DNA of 64,000 bases, taken from assembly GCF_000565285.1 (NCBI RefSeq), contig NZ_APVL01000004.1, positions 124,001 to 188,000 on the forward strand. The letters are read 5' to 3'. Below the pieces are notes generated by a model. It was not told where the DNA came from, did not search any database, and saw only the letters and a program-made list of their open reading frames with translations. A program made the translations under genes and the position numbers. This document shows, piece by piece, positions 37,713 through 45,662 of this stretch; position 1 is the stretch's first letter; each line of letters starts with the position of its first letter. The DNA is from Cytobacillus firmus DS1 (lineage in GTDB: Bacteria > Bacillota > Bacilli > Bacillales > Cytobacillaceae).

Positions 37713-38080
37713 TGTGGCTTCCCGTTTTAGGATTGATCATAGGTGTGATACTTGGACTTATGACAGATATAAAGGTGCCGGATGAATACTCGAATTATCT
37801 GTCCATAGCTGTTCTTGCTGCATTGGATACTCTATTCGGCGGGATTCGGGCACAGCTTCAAAACATTTATGATGAAAAAGTTTTCGTTTCCGGTTTCTTT
37901 TTTAACATCCTGCTGGCAGCAAGTTTAGCTTTTCTGGGTGTGCATCTTGGTGTAGACTTGTATTTAGCAGCAGTATTTGCATTTGGGGTCAGGTTATTCC
38001 AGAATATTGCGGTCATCAGAAGAATTTTAATCGCAAAATGGTCTCAAAACAGAGAAAAAACAGAAAAAAATGATATTTAA
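37712..38080 (+). CDS. sbp: Small basic protein Sbp (DUF1290)
   Basis: This 122-aa membrane protein has at least three hydrophobic segments (VLGLIIGVILGLM, FFFNILLAASLAFLGVHLGV, LAAVFAFGVRLFQNIAV) and the conserved YLSIAVLAALDTLFGGIRAQL. It is known as a small basic protein upstream of ftsA in Bacillus; function undefined. It overlaps ylxX by one base. Confidence 0.9.
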   Translation: MWLPVLGLIIGVILGLMTDIKVPDEYSNYLSIAVLAALDTLFGGIRAQLQNIYDEKVFVSGFFFNILLAASLAFLGVHLGVDLYLAAVFAFGVRLFQNIAVIRRILIAKWSQNREKTEKNDI

Positions 38081-38081
38081 A

Positions 38082-38110
38082 AAAGGGAAAATATTAGTTT
38101 TGACGAATAA
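38082..38110 (+). promoter_or_regulatory. Candidate sigma-H promoter for ftsAZ
   Basis: AAAGGGAAA and GACGAATAA are 11 bp apart and match RNAGGAWWW / RNNGAATWW with one mismatch. B. subtilis ftsAZ has a sigma-H promoter (P2) used at sporulation onset. It lies ~90 bp before ftsA. Confidence 0.6.
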
Positions 38111-38202
38111 TTTTATAGATAAACTAACTTATTAAAACAAACAACAGCAAAAAATGATTGTTGTTCAATAATCGGAATAGCAAAAAAAGGAGGTGCCAGA
38201 GA

Positions 38203-39489
38203 ATGAACAGCAATGAAATATATGTTAGTCTTGACATCGGTACATCCAGTGTAAAAGTAATCATTGGGGAAATGGTCAATGACTCTTTAAATATTATTGG
38301 TGTTGGCAATGTACATTCAGAGGGGCTGCGCAAGGGCTCTATTGTTGATATAGACGAAACCGTTCATTCTATTAAAAAGGCAATCGAACAGGCTGAGAGA
38401 ATGATAGGAATGGAAATAAAAAATGTGATTGTGGGGATAACTGGCAACCATGTTATGCTTCAGCCATCCCATGGCGTTGTCGCGGTCTCAAGTGAAAATA
38501 GGGAAATAACAGACGAAGATGTTGCTAGAGTTATTGATGCGGCACAAGTTGTTTCAATCCCGCCGGAAAGAGATATCATTGATGTTATTCCAAAACAGTT
38601 TATCGTCGACGGATTGGACGAGATCAGTGATCCCCGCGGAATGATTGGTGTGCGTCTGGAAATGGAAGGCACCATTATTACTGGATCAAAAACGATTTTA
38701 CATAACACACTGCGCTGTGTGGAACGCGCCGGCCTTGAAATCATGGATATTACACTTCAGCCTCTGGCGGCAGGTGCATTCGCATTATCCAAGGATGAAA
38801 AAAACCTTGGAGTTGCACTTGTTGATATTGGCGGCGGCTCCACAACCATTGCCATATTCGAAAATGGTTATTTAAAGGCAACCAGTGTCCTTCCTGTAGG
38901 TGGAGACCATATTACAAAAGATTTGTCAATCGGACTCCGCACTTCTACAGAAGATGCAGAAAAAATTAAAACAAAGTATGGCTATGCGTTCTATGACCAT
39001 GCATCTGAAGACGAAGTATTCAGTGTGCCTATCATCGGAAGTGATCAGCATCAGCAATTTAATCAGCTGGAAATTTCAGATATTATAGAAGCCCGAATGG
39101 AAGAAATTTTTGATCTTATCCAGCACGAAGTGAAACGTCTGGGTGCAAAAGACCTTCCCGGCGGCTATGTTCTATCTGGGGGCGTAGCCAACACTCAGGG
39201 GATCCTTGAACTGGCACAGGATGTTTTCCAGAATAGAGTCCGCATTGCAATTCCAGATTATATTGGAGTGAGGGAACCGCAGTACACAACTGCTGTTGGA
39301 TTGATTAAGTTCGCCTATAAGAATGCCAAAATACAGGGCAGAAAAATGGAGCAGCCAGTGACTGTTCCTGAAGCAAAAGAAAACCGAGTGCAAAAACCGC
39401 AACCGCAACCGAAAACAAAGCCGGAAAAACAGCCGGAAGAAAAGATCACATCAAGAGTTAAAAAGTTCCTCGGATACTTTTTCGAATAA
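38203..39489 (+). CDS. ftsA: Cell division protein FtsA
   Basis: The start at ATG 38203 follows AAAGGAGGTG and gives 428 aa (MNSNEIYVSLDIGTSSVKVI). Actin/Hsp70-like fold with ATP-binding phosphate loops (DIGTSSVK, LVDIGGGSTTIA, LSGGVANTQGI), the SHS2 insert and a C-terminal amphipathic membrane-targeting helix (SRVKKFLGYFFE) after a Pro/Gln/Lys-rich linker. It anchors FtsZ filaments to the membrane. Confidence 0.97.
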   Translation: MNSNEIYVSLDIGTSSVKVIIGEMVNDSLNIIGVGNVHSEGLRKGSIVDIDETVHSIKKAIEQAERMIGMEIKNVIVGITGNHVMLQPSHGVVAVSSENREITDEDVARVIDAAQVVSIPPERDIIDVIPKQFIVDGLDEISDPRGMIGVRLEMEGTIITGSKTILHNTLRCVERAGLEIMDITLQPLAAGAFALSKDEKNLGVALVDIGGGSTTIAIFENGYLKATSVLPVGGDHITKDLSIGLRTSTEDAEKIKTKYGYAFYDHASEDEVFSVPIIGSDQHQQFNQLEISDIIEARMEEIFDLIQHEVKRLGAKDLPGGYVLSGGVANTQGILELAQDVFQNRVRIAIPDYIGVREPQYTTAVGLIKFAYKNAKIQGRKMEQPVTVPEAKENRVQKPQPQPKTKPEKQPEEKITSRVKKFLGYFFE

Positions 39490-39494
39490 CTTGA

Positions 39495-39593
39495 TTTGAT
39501 TCGCAAGGGTTAGGGAAACGGAATCGAAAGCCATACGGCGGATAGTAAAAGCACTGAAACCCCAGTTGGGAGTGCGTAAAAAAGCGAATCAAA
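39495..39593 (+). other. Folded spacer between ftsA and ftsZ
   Basis: A perfect 10-bp closing helix TTTGATTCGC / GCGAATCAAA encloses an ~80-nt loop containing GCACT-...-AGTGC (with inner CCC-AGTT-GGG) and GCC-ATAC-GGC hairpins. No T-tract adequate for termination follows (A-rich). It may shape the ftsZ mRNA leader or be a small mobile palindrome. Confidence 0.5.
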
Positions 39594-39635
39594 AAAGGTG
39601 TTCTTAGGAATGTCGACGAATTAGGAGGATAAGTC

Positions 39636-40781
39636 ATGTTGGAATTTGATACAAATTTGGATTCATTAGCAACTATAAAAGTCATCGGCGTTGGAGGCGG
39701 CGGTAACAATGCAGTAAACAGAATGATTGAGCATGGTGTTCAAGGTGTCGAGTTTATTGCAGTTAACACGGATGCGCAGGCGCTGAATTTATCAAAAGCA
39801 GAAGTAAAAATGCAAATCGGAGGCAAGCTTACAAGGGGACTTGGGGCTGGTGCCAACCCTGAGGTAGGCAAGAAAGCGGCAGAAGAAAGTAAAGAGCAGG
39901 TTGAAGAAGCACTTAAAGGAGCGGATATGGTATTCGTTACTGCTGGTATGGGAGGAGGAACTGGAACTGGAGCGGCTCCAGTCATTGCCCAGATTGCACG
40001 TGATTTAGGTGCTCTTACTGTCGGTGTTGTTACGCGCCCGTTCACATTTGAAGGCCGCAAGCGTTCCACTCAGGCAGCCGGCGGAATTGCGGCTATGAAG
40101 GAAGCGGTTGATACACTGATCGTCATTCCAAATGACAGGCTATTAGAAATCGTTGATAAAAGCACCCCAATGCTTGAAGCATTCCGCGAAGCGGATAATG
40201 TTTTACGCCAGGGTGTTCAGGGTATTTCCGATTTAATCGCTGTCCCAGGATTAATTAACCTTGATTTTGCAGATGTGAAGACAATCATGTCCAATAAAGG
40301 TTCAGCACTAATGGGAATTGGTGTGGCTGCAGGAGAAAACCGTGCAGCAGAAGCCGCGAAAAAGGCGATTTCTTCTCCTTTACTTGAGACATCCATTGAT
40401 GGAGCACAAGGCGTCTTAATGAATATCACCGGCGGGTCGAATCTAAGCCTGTATGAAGTACAGGAAGCTGCTGACATTGTTGCTTCGGCATCTGATCAGG
40501 ATGTCAATATGATCTTCGGTTCCGTTATTAATGAAAATCTTAAAGATGAGATCGTTGTGACAGTTATTGCAACTGGATTTAATGAAGAAGTGATCCAGCC
40601 TAAGCCTATGAGACCAACATTTGGACAGCCAAAATCTTCTCCAAACATGGGCACGGCTATGAAGCGTGAGTCTAAAAGGGAGGAAGCTCCACAGGAAACT
40701 GTAAGAAGCAGCCAATCTCACCAGCCGGAAGAAACGTTGGATATCCCGACGTTTCTGCGCAACCGTAACCGCAGAAGATAA
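39636..40781 (+). CDS. ftsZ: Cell division GTPase FtsZ
   Basis: This 381-aa tubulin homologue has the GTP-binding [12 protein letters not shown] (~104-113), the T7 synergy region [11 protein letters not shown], a variable linker and the C-terminal conserved peptide ([13 protein letters not shown]) that binds FtsA, SepF and other partners. SD TAGGAGG. It is preceded by a structured 146-bp spacer and followed by a strong bidirectional terminator. Confidence 0.99.
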   Translation: MLEFDTNLDSLATIKVIGVGGGGNNAVNRMIEHGVQGVEFIAVNTDAQALNLSKAEVKMQIGGKLTRGLGAGANPEVGKKAAEESKEQVEEALKGADMVFVTAGMGGGTGTGAAPVIAQIARDLGALTVGVVTRPFTFEGRKRSTQAAGGIAAMKEAVDTLIVIPNDRLLEIVDKSTPMLEAFREADNVLRQGVQGISDLIAVPGLINLDFADVKTIMSNKGSALMGIGVAAGENRAAEAAKKAISSPLLETSIDGAQGVLMNITGGSNLSLYEVQEAADIVASASDQDVNMIFGSVINENLKDEIVVTVIATGFNEEVIQPKPMRPTFGQPKSSPNMGTAMKRESKREEAPQETVRSSQSHQPEETLDIPTFLRNRNRRR

Positions 40782-40792
40782 TATATGAATGA

Positions 40793-40830
40793 AAAAACAC
40801 CTGGAATCAGCTCGATTCCAGGTGTTTTTT
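40793..40830. terminator. Bidirectional terminator ftsZ/hmp
   Basis: AAAAAACACCTGGAATC pairs with GATTCCAGGTGTTTTTT (17 bp) around AGCTC. Confidence 0.93.
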
Positions 40831-40898
40831 ACAATTGTCATGAAAGTTTTTACACATTTAAGCACTGCTCAAAGTGATGAGCCATGCGTATTAAATTT

Positions 40899-42128
40899 TT
40901 AAACTGATTGAGTTTCCTTTAATTGCATTGATGGCCCGAAGAATTCATAGCGGATATTTTCCTTTTTAATACCTGCATCAAGCAATGCTTCATACATAGC
41001 CTGCATGAAAGGCACTGGACCGCACATATAAACCATACTTTCCTTATTTGACACAATTGTTTTTAACCACTCAGAAGTAATATAGCCTTCTTTGCTGTAG
41101 ACTTTTTCCGTTTTATCTTTATCTGTTGGATTTTCATAACAGAAATATGATTTAACTAATGGATTATTCTTTGCAATCTCCTGAATTTCGTTAGTAAATG
41201 CCTGTACATTTCCATTGAGTGCAGCATGAACAAAAATAGTTTCATGATTTATTCCTGTCGCATCAAGATGACGAAGCATGCTGTGCATTGGTGTAATGCC
41301 TACCCCGCCGCTAAGCAGAACCACAGGCTTATCCACGTTCTTCAGAACAAATTCTCCTGCAGGGGCACTAATCTCTATACAATCGCCTTCGTTAAGGTCA
41401 TTGTGAAGATAGCTGGAAACCTTTCCGTCCGGCTTTTCAGAGTTGCCTTCTTCCTTCTTTACAGAAATTCGGTAATATGATTTTTCCGGGGAATCAGACA
41501 GGCTGTATTGGCGAATATGTGTGTATTCTTCCCCTGGAATCGTTAATTTCACACTAATATATTGACCCGGAAGGTAGCCGGAAATATTTCCTTCATCAGC
41601 AGGTGTAAAGTAGAAGGATGTAATCACATCACTTTCTTTCACCTTTTTTGCCACTGTGAACGTTCTGAAGTCATCCCAGCCTCCTGGCTTATGTGCTGCA
41701 TCCTCATAAAGACTCTTTTCTAATCCGATGAATGCATCAGCTATAACACCATATGCTTTAACCCATGCATCAATTATTTCTTCAGTTGCGGCCTCTTTCA
41801 GTACTTCCTTGATTGCAAGGATTAAGTGCTCTCCCACAATTGGATAATGTTCAGGTTTAATTCCTAATGATCTGTGTTTATGTGCGATTTGTGTGACAAC
41901 TGGAATAATAGCTTCGAGATTATCGATATATTTTGCCGCAGCATATACTGAGTTTGCAAGTGCTTTTTGCTGACGGCCCTGCTTTTGATTAGCGTGATTG
42001 AAAATGTTCAGCAGTTCAGGGTGATTTGTAAACATCAGTTTATAAAAGGTTTTCGTAATATCTTCACCGTGTTTTTCAAGTACAGGTACAGTGCTTTTAA
42101 TAATTTCAATTGTTTTTGTGTCTAGCAT
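40899..42128 (-). CDS. hmp: Flavohaemoglobin Hmp, nitric oxide dioxygenase
   Basis: The start is placed at ATG 42128 (MLDTKTIEIIKSTVP; AAAAGGAG upstream), giving 409 aa. Globin domain ~1-140 with the proximal haem His in QIAHKHRSLGIKPEHYPIVG; FAD domain with RQYSLSDSP (~205-213); NAD domain with LLSGGVGITPMHSML and MVYMCGPVPFMQAMY. It oxidises NO to nitrate. It is inserted in opposite orientation between ftsZ and spoIIGA, where B. subtilis carries other genes. A perfect FNR-type site lies upstream. Confidence 0.95.
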   Translation of the reverse strand: MLDTKTIEIIKSTVPVLEKHGEDITKTFYKLMFTNHPELLNIFNHANQKQGRQQKALANSVYAAAKYIDNLEAIIPVVTQIAHKHRSLGIKPEHYPIVGEHLILAIKEVLKEAATEEIIDAWVKAYGVIADAFIGLEKSLYEDAAHKPGGWDDFRTFTVAKKVKESDVITSFYFTPADEGNISGYLPGQYISVKLTIPGEEYTHIRQYSLSDSPEKSYYRISVKKEEGNSEKPDGKVSSYLHNDLNEGDCIEISAPAGEFVLKNVDKPVVLLSGGVGITPMHSMLRHLDATGINHETIFVHAALNGNVQAFTNEIQEIAKNNPLVKSYFCYENPTDKDKTEKVYSKEGYITSEWLKTIVSNKESMVYMCGPVPFMQAMYEALLDAGIKKENIRYEFFGPSMQLKETQSV

Positions 42129-42162
42129 ATCAGCAAAACTCCTTTTTATTATTTTCACTGTC

Positions 42163-42168
42163 ATTATA
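42163..42168 (-). promoter_or_regulatory. -10 element of the hmp promoter
   Basis: TATAAT on the minus strand, 35 bp before the hmp ATG. No recognisable -35 hexamer at 17 bp, as expected for an activator-dependent promoter. Confidence 0.6.
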
Positions 42169-42189
42169 GTTGATAATAAAAACAAAAAA

Positions 42190-42205
42190 TGTGATATAAA
42201 TCACA
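42190..42205. promoter_or_regulatory. FNR/CRP-type palindrome upstream of hmp
   Basis: TGTGATATAAATCACA is a perfect TGTGA-N6-TCACA site, the consensus for Bacillus Fnr. Its centre lies about 41 bp upstream of the start point predicted from the TATAAT at 42163-42168, the classic class II activator position. Confidence 0.75.
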
Positions 42206-42403
42206 CCCAGGGAAAATAGGAAGGGGCAATGAATAGAAAAATAATGACAAAATCCGTTGGGAATAGGGAAAATTTCTATCTTTTTGCATACAGAAAGCGA
42301 CACACTTTCTTTACTGAAATGCGCTATACTTTTTTCAACAGAATCATAGCACTTTAACTATATGAGAGAATCGGAACCTCAAGTCAATCTATCAGATTCT
42401 GAT

Positions 42404-42561
42404 TTGATCGCAGTCTAACGGGCAGTAAGACCCCTACTTCAGGACTATGCGGAATCAACGGAGGAAAAGTGGGGGTCAAACTGCCCGTAAAGGCCCGATT
42501 GGTTCAACTAACAATCAGCGGGGGATAAAGAAAACCCCCACTTCTTGAAGTTTCACTTTAT
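42404..42561 (+). repeat. Structured intergenic repeat, copy C
   Basis: A ~158-bp element related to those at 15504 and 27152. The left boundary is TTTGAT instead of TTTAT; the right is TTTAT. Left hairpin CGGGCAGT / ACTGCCCG is perfect. The right hairpin keeps GGGGG / CCCCC but the outer AATCAG no longer pairs with CTTCTT, so this stem is partly decayed. It lies directly before the SD of spoIIGA. Confidence 0.87.
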
Positions 42562-42576
42562 AAAGGAGGAAGATAA

Positions 42577-43515
42577 TTGACGGTCTATTTGGATGTTATC
42601 TGGGCATTGAATTTTATGTTTGACAGCCTTCTCCTTTATTTAACAGCCATAATTTTAAAAAGAGAAACCAGACTCTGGAGAATTTTTGCGGGCGGCTTCA
42701 TAGGATCGATCATCATTTTATTAGCATTTACACCATTTAATGAATATTCAGGTCACCCGTTCACTAAGCTATTATTCTCCATTGCAATGGTACTGACTGT
42801 TTTCGGCTTTAAGCGTTTACGTTATTTTGTAAAAGGTCTCATGACTTTTTATTTTGCTACTTTTTTAGTTGGAGGCTCCTTAATAGGCATTCATTATTTT
42901 ATCAATTTTGATTTTAAGCTTTCTTCATCTGTCATGATGGCCAGTGTCAAAGGCTTCGGTGATCCTATCAGCTGGCTGTTCGTGCTTCTTGGGTTTCCTC
43001 TAGCCTGGCACTTTTCAAAGAGAAATGTTGAAGGAATTGAGATGACAAAAATTCATTATGATTCTTTAATTTTGGTGCGTATTGTGATCAATAAAACAGA
43101 ATATTGCTTCAAAGGCCTGATTGACAGCGGCAACCAGTTATACGATCCCATTTCGAAAATGCCTGTGATGTTTATATCCATAAAAGACAGGCTAGATGAA
43201 TTTCCGCCTGAAATTAGTAAATTGGCAGGGAACCCGGAGGATATCATCATGGGCAGCGAGTCAATTGGAGGGGATTGGGAGCATAAAATGAGGGTCATTC
43301 CATGTAAGGTTGTTGGACAAGAACACCAATTAATCATAGGGTTCAAGCCTGACAGGATTCTCCTTGAAAAAGAGAATGAAATAATCGAAGCGGAACGAGG
43401 ATTAATATCATTTTCCATGCAGCAGCTTTCAGCAGACGATGCGTTTCAGTGCATTGTACACCCCAAGATGCTTACAGGTAAAAGTACAATGAAGCCGGAT
43501 GCAAAAGTAAGTTAA
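42577..43515 (+). CDS. spoIIGA: Sporulation sigma-E factor processing peptidase SpoIIGA
   Basis: This 312-aa protein starts at TTG 42577 behind GGAGGAAG and begins [15 protein letters not shown]. Five or so N-terminal membrane segments span ~1-145; the cytosolic C-terminal domain is an aspartic protease-like fold with the catalytic Asp183 in [11 protein letters not shown]. It cleaves the pro-sequence of SigE at the sporulation septum after the SpoIIR signal. sigE follows after 44 bp. The weak start codon and the adjacent repeat may both limit expression. Confidence 0.95.
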   Translation: MTVYLDVIWALNFMFDSLLLYLTAIILKRETRLWRIFAGGFIGSIIILLAFTPFNEYSGHPFTKLLFSIAMVLTVFGFKRLRYFVKGLMTFYFATFLVGGSLIGIHYFINFDFKLSSSVMMASVKGFGDPISWLFVLLGFPLAWHFSKRNVEGIEMTKIHYDSLILVRIVINKTEYCFKGLIDSGNQLYDPISKMPVMFISIKDRLDEFPPEISKLAGNPEDIIMGSESIGGDWEHKMRVIPCKVVGQEHQLIIGFKPDRILLEKENEIIEAERGLISFSMQQLSADDAFQCIVHPKMLTGKSTMKPDAKVS

Positions 43516-43559
43516 TATACTATACTCTGCACGAACTTAATTTAGAAGGAGGACAATTC

Positions 43560-44279
43560 ATGAAAAAGTTAAAACTTCGCTTATCCTACTATTGGTATAA
43601 ATTATTGATTAAGCTGGGGATCAAAACAGATGAAGTATATTATATAGGCGGCAGCGAAGCACTACCTCCTCCACTCAGTAAGGAAGAAGAAGAGATGCTC
43701 CTGATCAAGCTTCCAAAAGGAGATAAAGCGGCAAGATCCATTTTAATTGAAAGAAATCTTCGTCTTGTTGTGTATATTGCCAGGAAGTTTGAAAATACAG
43801 GCATCAATATAGAGGACTTAATCAGTATTGGAACGATTGGGCTTATTAAAGCAGTGAATACATTTAACCCGGAGAAAAAAATCAAACTGGCTACATATGC
43901 ATCCCGCTGTATTGAGAATGAAATTCTAATGTATTTAAGAAGAAACAACAAAATCCGTTCTGAAGTTTCCTTTGATGAACCACTAAATATTGATTGGGAT
44001 GGCAATGAACTTCTTCTATCCGATGTTCTGGGCACTGAGGATGATATCATTACCAAAGATCTCGAAGCAAATGTTGATAAAAAGCTGCTGTTAAAGGCAT
44101 TACATCAACTTTCAGATCGTGAAAAACAGATAATGGAACTTAGATTTGGCCTCGGATCAGGTGAAGAAAAAACTCAAAAAGATGTGGCAGATATGCTGGG
44201 AATTTCCCAGTCCTATATTTCACGTCTGGAAAAAAGAATAATAAAAAGACTTAAAAAAGAATTTAACAAGATGGTTTAG
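43560..44279 (+). CDS. sigE: RNA polymerase sigma-E factor precursor
   Basis: This 239-aa pro-sigma factor is nearly identical to B. subtilis SigE over the core ([65 protein letters not shown]). The N-terminal amphipathic pro-sequence ([20 protein letters not shown]) is retained, with the SpoIIGA cleavage region near EVYYIGGS. Regions 2 and 4 (helix-turn-helix [20 protein letters not shown]) are intact. It directs early mother-cell genes. SD AGAAGGAGG. Confidence 0.98.
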   Translation: MKKLKLRLSYYWYKLLIKLGIKTDEVYYIGGSEALPPPLSKEEEEMLLIKLPKGDKAARSILIERNLRLVVYIARKFENTGINIEDLISIGTIGLIKAVNTFNPEKKIKLATYASRCIENEILMYLRRNNKIRSEVSFDEPLNIDWDGNELLLSDVLGTEDDIITKDLEANVDKKLLLKALHQLSDREKQIMELRFGLGSGEEKTQKDVADMLGISQSYISRLEKRIIKRLKKEFNKMV

Positions 44280-44381
44280 AAGTTTAATGCCGGGAATATT
44301 TTTTACAGAATTTTGCAAGGAGAAAACCTAGTGTTAATGATGCTTTGACAATTTTCCCATCAGGCAGCCTGATTAGCCGGT

Positions 44382-44410
44382 GCATATTTTTCCTTTCCAA
44401 GGAGATACTG
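44382..44410 (+). promoter_or_regulatory. Candidate sigma-F promoter for sigG
   Basis: GCATA at 44382 and GGAGATACTG at 44401 match the sigma-F -35 and the full -10 pattern GGNNANANTR, with 14 rather than 15 bp between them. Forespore sigma-F transcription of sigG is established in B. subtilis. Confidence 0.6.
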
Positions 44411-44447
44411 TTTTTTGTACAGCAGCTCCTGTGAGGAGGGAAATGGA

Positions 44448-45227
44448 TTGACTCGAAATAAAGTAGAAATTTGCGGTGTTGATACTTCAAAGCTTCCAGT
44501 TTTAAAAAACGAAGAAATGAGAGAGCTCTTCAAGCAAATGCATAAGGGGGATATAACCGCACGGGAAAAACTCGTCAACGGCAATTTGCGCCTCGTATTG
44601 AGTGTGATTCAGCGTTTTAATAACAGAGGCGAATTTGTTGATGACCTTTTCCAGGTCGGCTGTATCGGTCTGATGAAATCTATTGATAATTTTGATCTAA
44701 GTCAAAACGTTAAGTTTTCCACCTATGCCGTTCCAATGATTATTGGGGAAATACGCAGGTATCTGCGTGATAATAATCCGATCCGTGTTTCCCGTTCTTT
44801 AAGGGACATTGCTTATAAAGCTCTGCAAGTAAGAGAACGCCTCATGAGTAAAACATCCAGAGAGCCAACAGCAGAAGAAATAGCTAAAGAACTGGATGTG
44901 CCTCATGAAGAAATCGTTTTTGCACTGGATGCCATCCAGGATCCTGTTTCCTTATTTGAGCCGATTTATAATGATGGCGGGGATCCTATTTATGTGATGG
45001 ATCAGCTTAGCGATGAACGGAACAAAGATATTCAGTGGATTGAAGAAATAGCGCTCAAAGAGGGTATGAGGAGATTGAATGAACGGGAAAAACTGATTCT
45101 CAGAAAACGCTTCTTCCAGGGCAAAACGCAAATGGAAGTGGCAGAGGAAATCGGCATTTCCCAGGCACAAGTTTCAAGGCTTGAAAAAGCGGCCATCAAA
45201 CAAATGAATAAAAATATTCAAAGCTAG
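44448..45227 (+). CDS. sigG: RNA polymerase sigma-G factor
   Basis: The start is placed at TTG 44448, 7 bp after GGAGGG, giving 259 aa that begin LTRNKVEICGVDTSKLPVLKNEEMRELF, matching the B. subtilis N terminus. Regions 2 (DDLFQVGCIGLMKSIDNFD), 3 and 4 (TQMEVAEEIGISQAQVSRLE) are intact. SigG directs late forespore genes. A candidate sigma-F promoter lies upstream; a terminator follows. Confidence 0.98.
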   Translation: MTRNKVEICGVDTSKLPVLKNEEMRELFKQMHKGDITAREKLVNGNLRLVLSVIQRFNNRGEFVDDLFQVGCIGLMKSIDNFDLSQNVKFSTYAVPMIIGEIRRYLRDNNPIRVSRSLRDIAYKALQVRERLMSKTSREPTAEEIAKELDVPHEEIVFALDAIQDPVSLFEPIYNDGGDPIYVMDQLSDERNKDIQWIEEIALKEGMRRLNEREKLILRKRFFQGKTQMEVAEEIGISQAQVSRLEKAAIKQMNKNIQS

Positions 45228-45250
45228 AGCAGCCAATTTGGCTGCTTTTT
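45228..45250 (+). terminator. Terminator after sigG
   Basis: AGCAGCC pairs with GGCTGCT around AATTT and continues into T's. Confidence 0.8.
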
Positions 45251-45323
45251 ATATTTACCGAACATTTTTCTTATAGAAGCAAACATATATTGAATAAGAA
45301 CAAAAATTGGGAGTGAAGTGTCG

Positions 45324-45593
45324 ATGGTGAAAATATCTGAATTTCAAATGAAGGATGTTGTAAATGTAGCTGACGGCAAAAAACTTGGAAATATTGGGGA
45401 CATAGATATTAATATAAATACAGGGAAAATTGAAGCGGTAATTATCGGAGGCGCGGGGAAAGTGTTAGGTTTCTTTGGCAGGGACGCAGATATTGTCATT
45501 CCATGGAATAATATTATAAAAATTGGTGAAGATGTCATACTTGTCCGCTATCAGGATGCGGTTGAGCCGAAATATATAGAGGAAGAGGCATAA
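45324..45593 (+). CDS. ylmC: YlmC/YmxH family PRC-barrel protein
   Basis: This 89-aa protein (start ATG 45324, MVKISEFQMKDVVNVADGKKLG) has the PRC-barrel fold pattern GNIGDIDININTGKIEAVIIGG and VIPWNNIIKIGEDVILV. GTG 45318 is an alternative start closer to GGGAG. The family is common in sporulating Firmicutes after sigG; its function is not known. Confidence 0.87.
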   Translation: MVKISEFQMKDVVNVADGKKLGNIGDIDININTGKIEAVIIGGAGKVLGFFGRDADIVIPWNNIIKIGEDVILVRYQDAVEPKYIEEEA

Positions 45594-45662
45594 GAGTTGT
45601 TAATGGTGTCATCACTGCCTTCCTTGTGGTAAACTATAGAAAAATAAAATGGGGTTAGTCGC

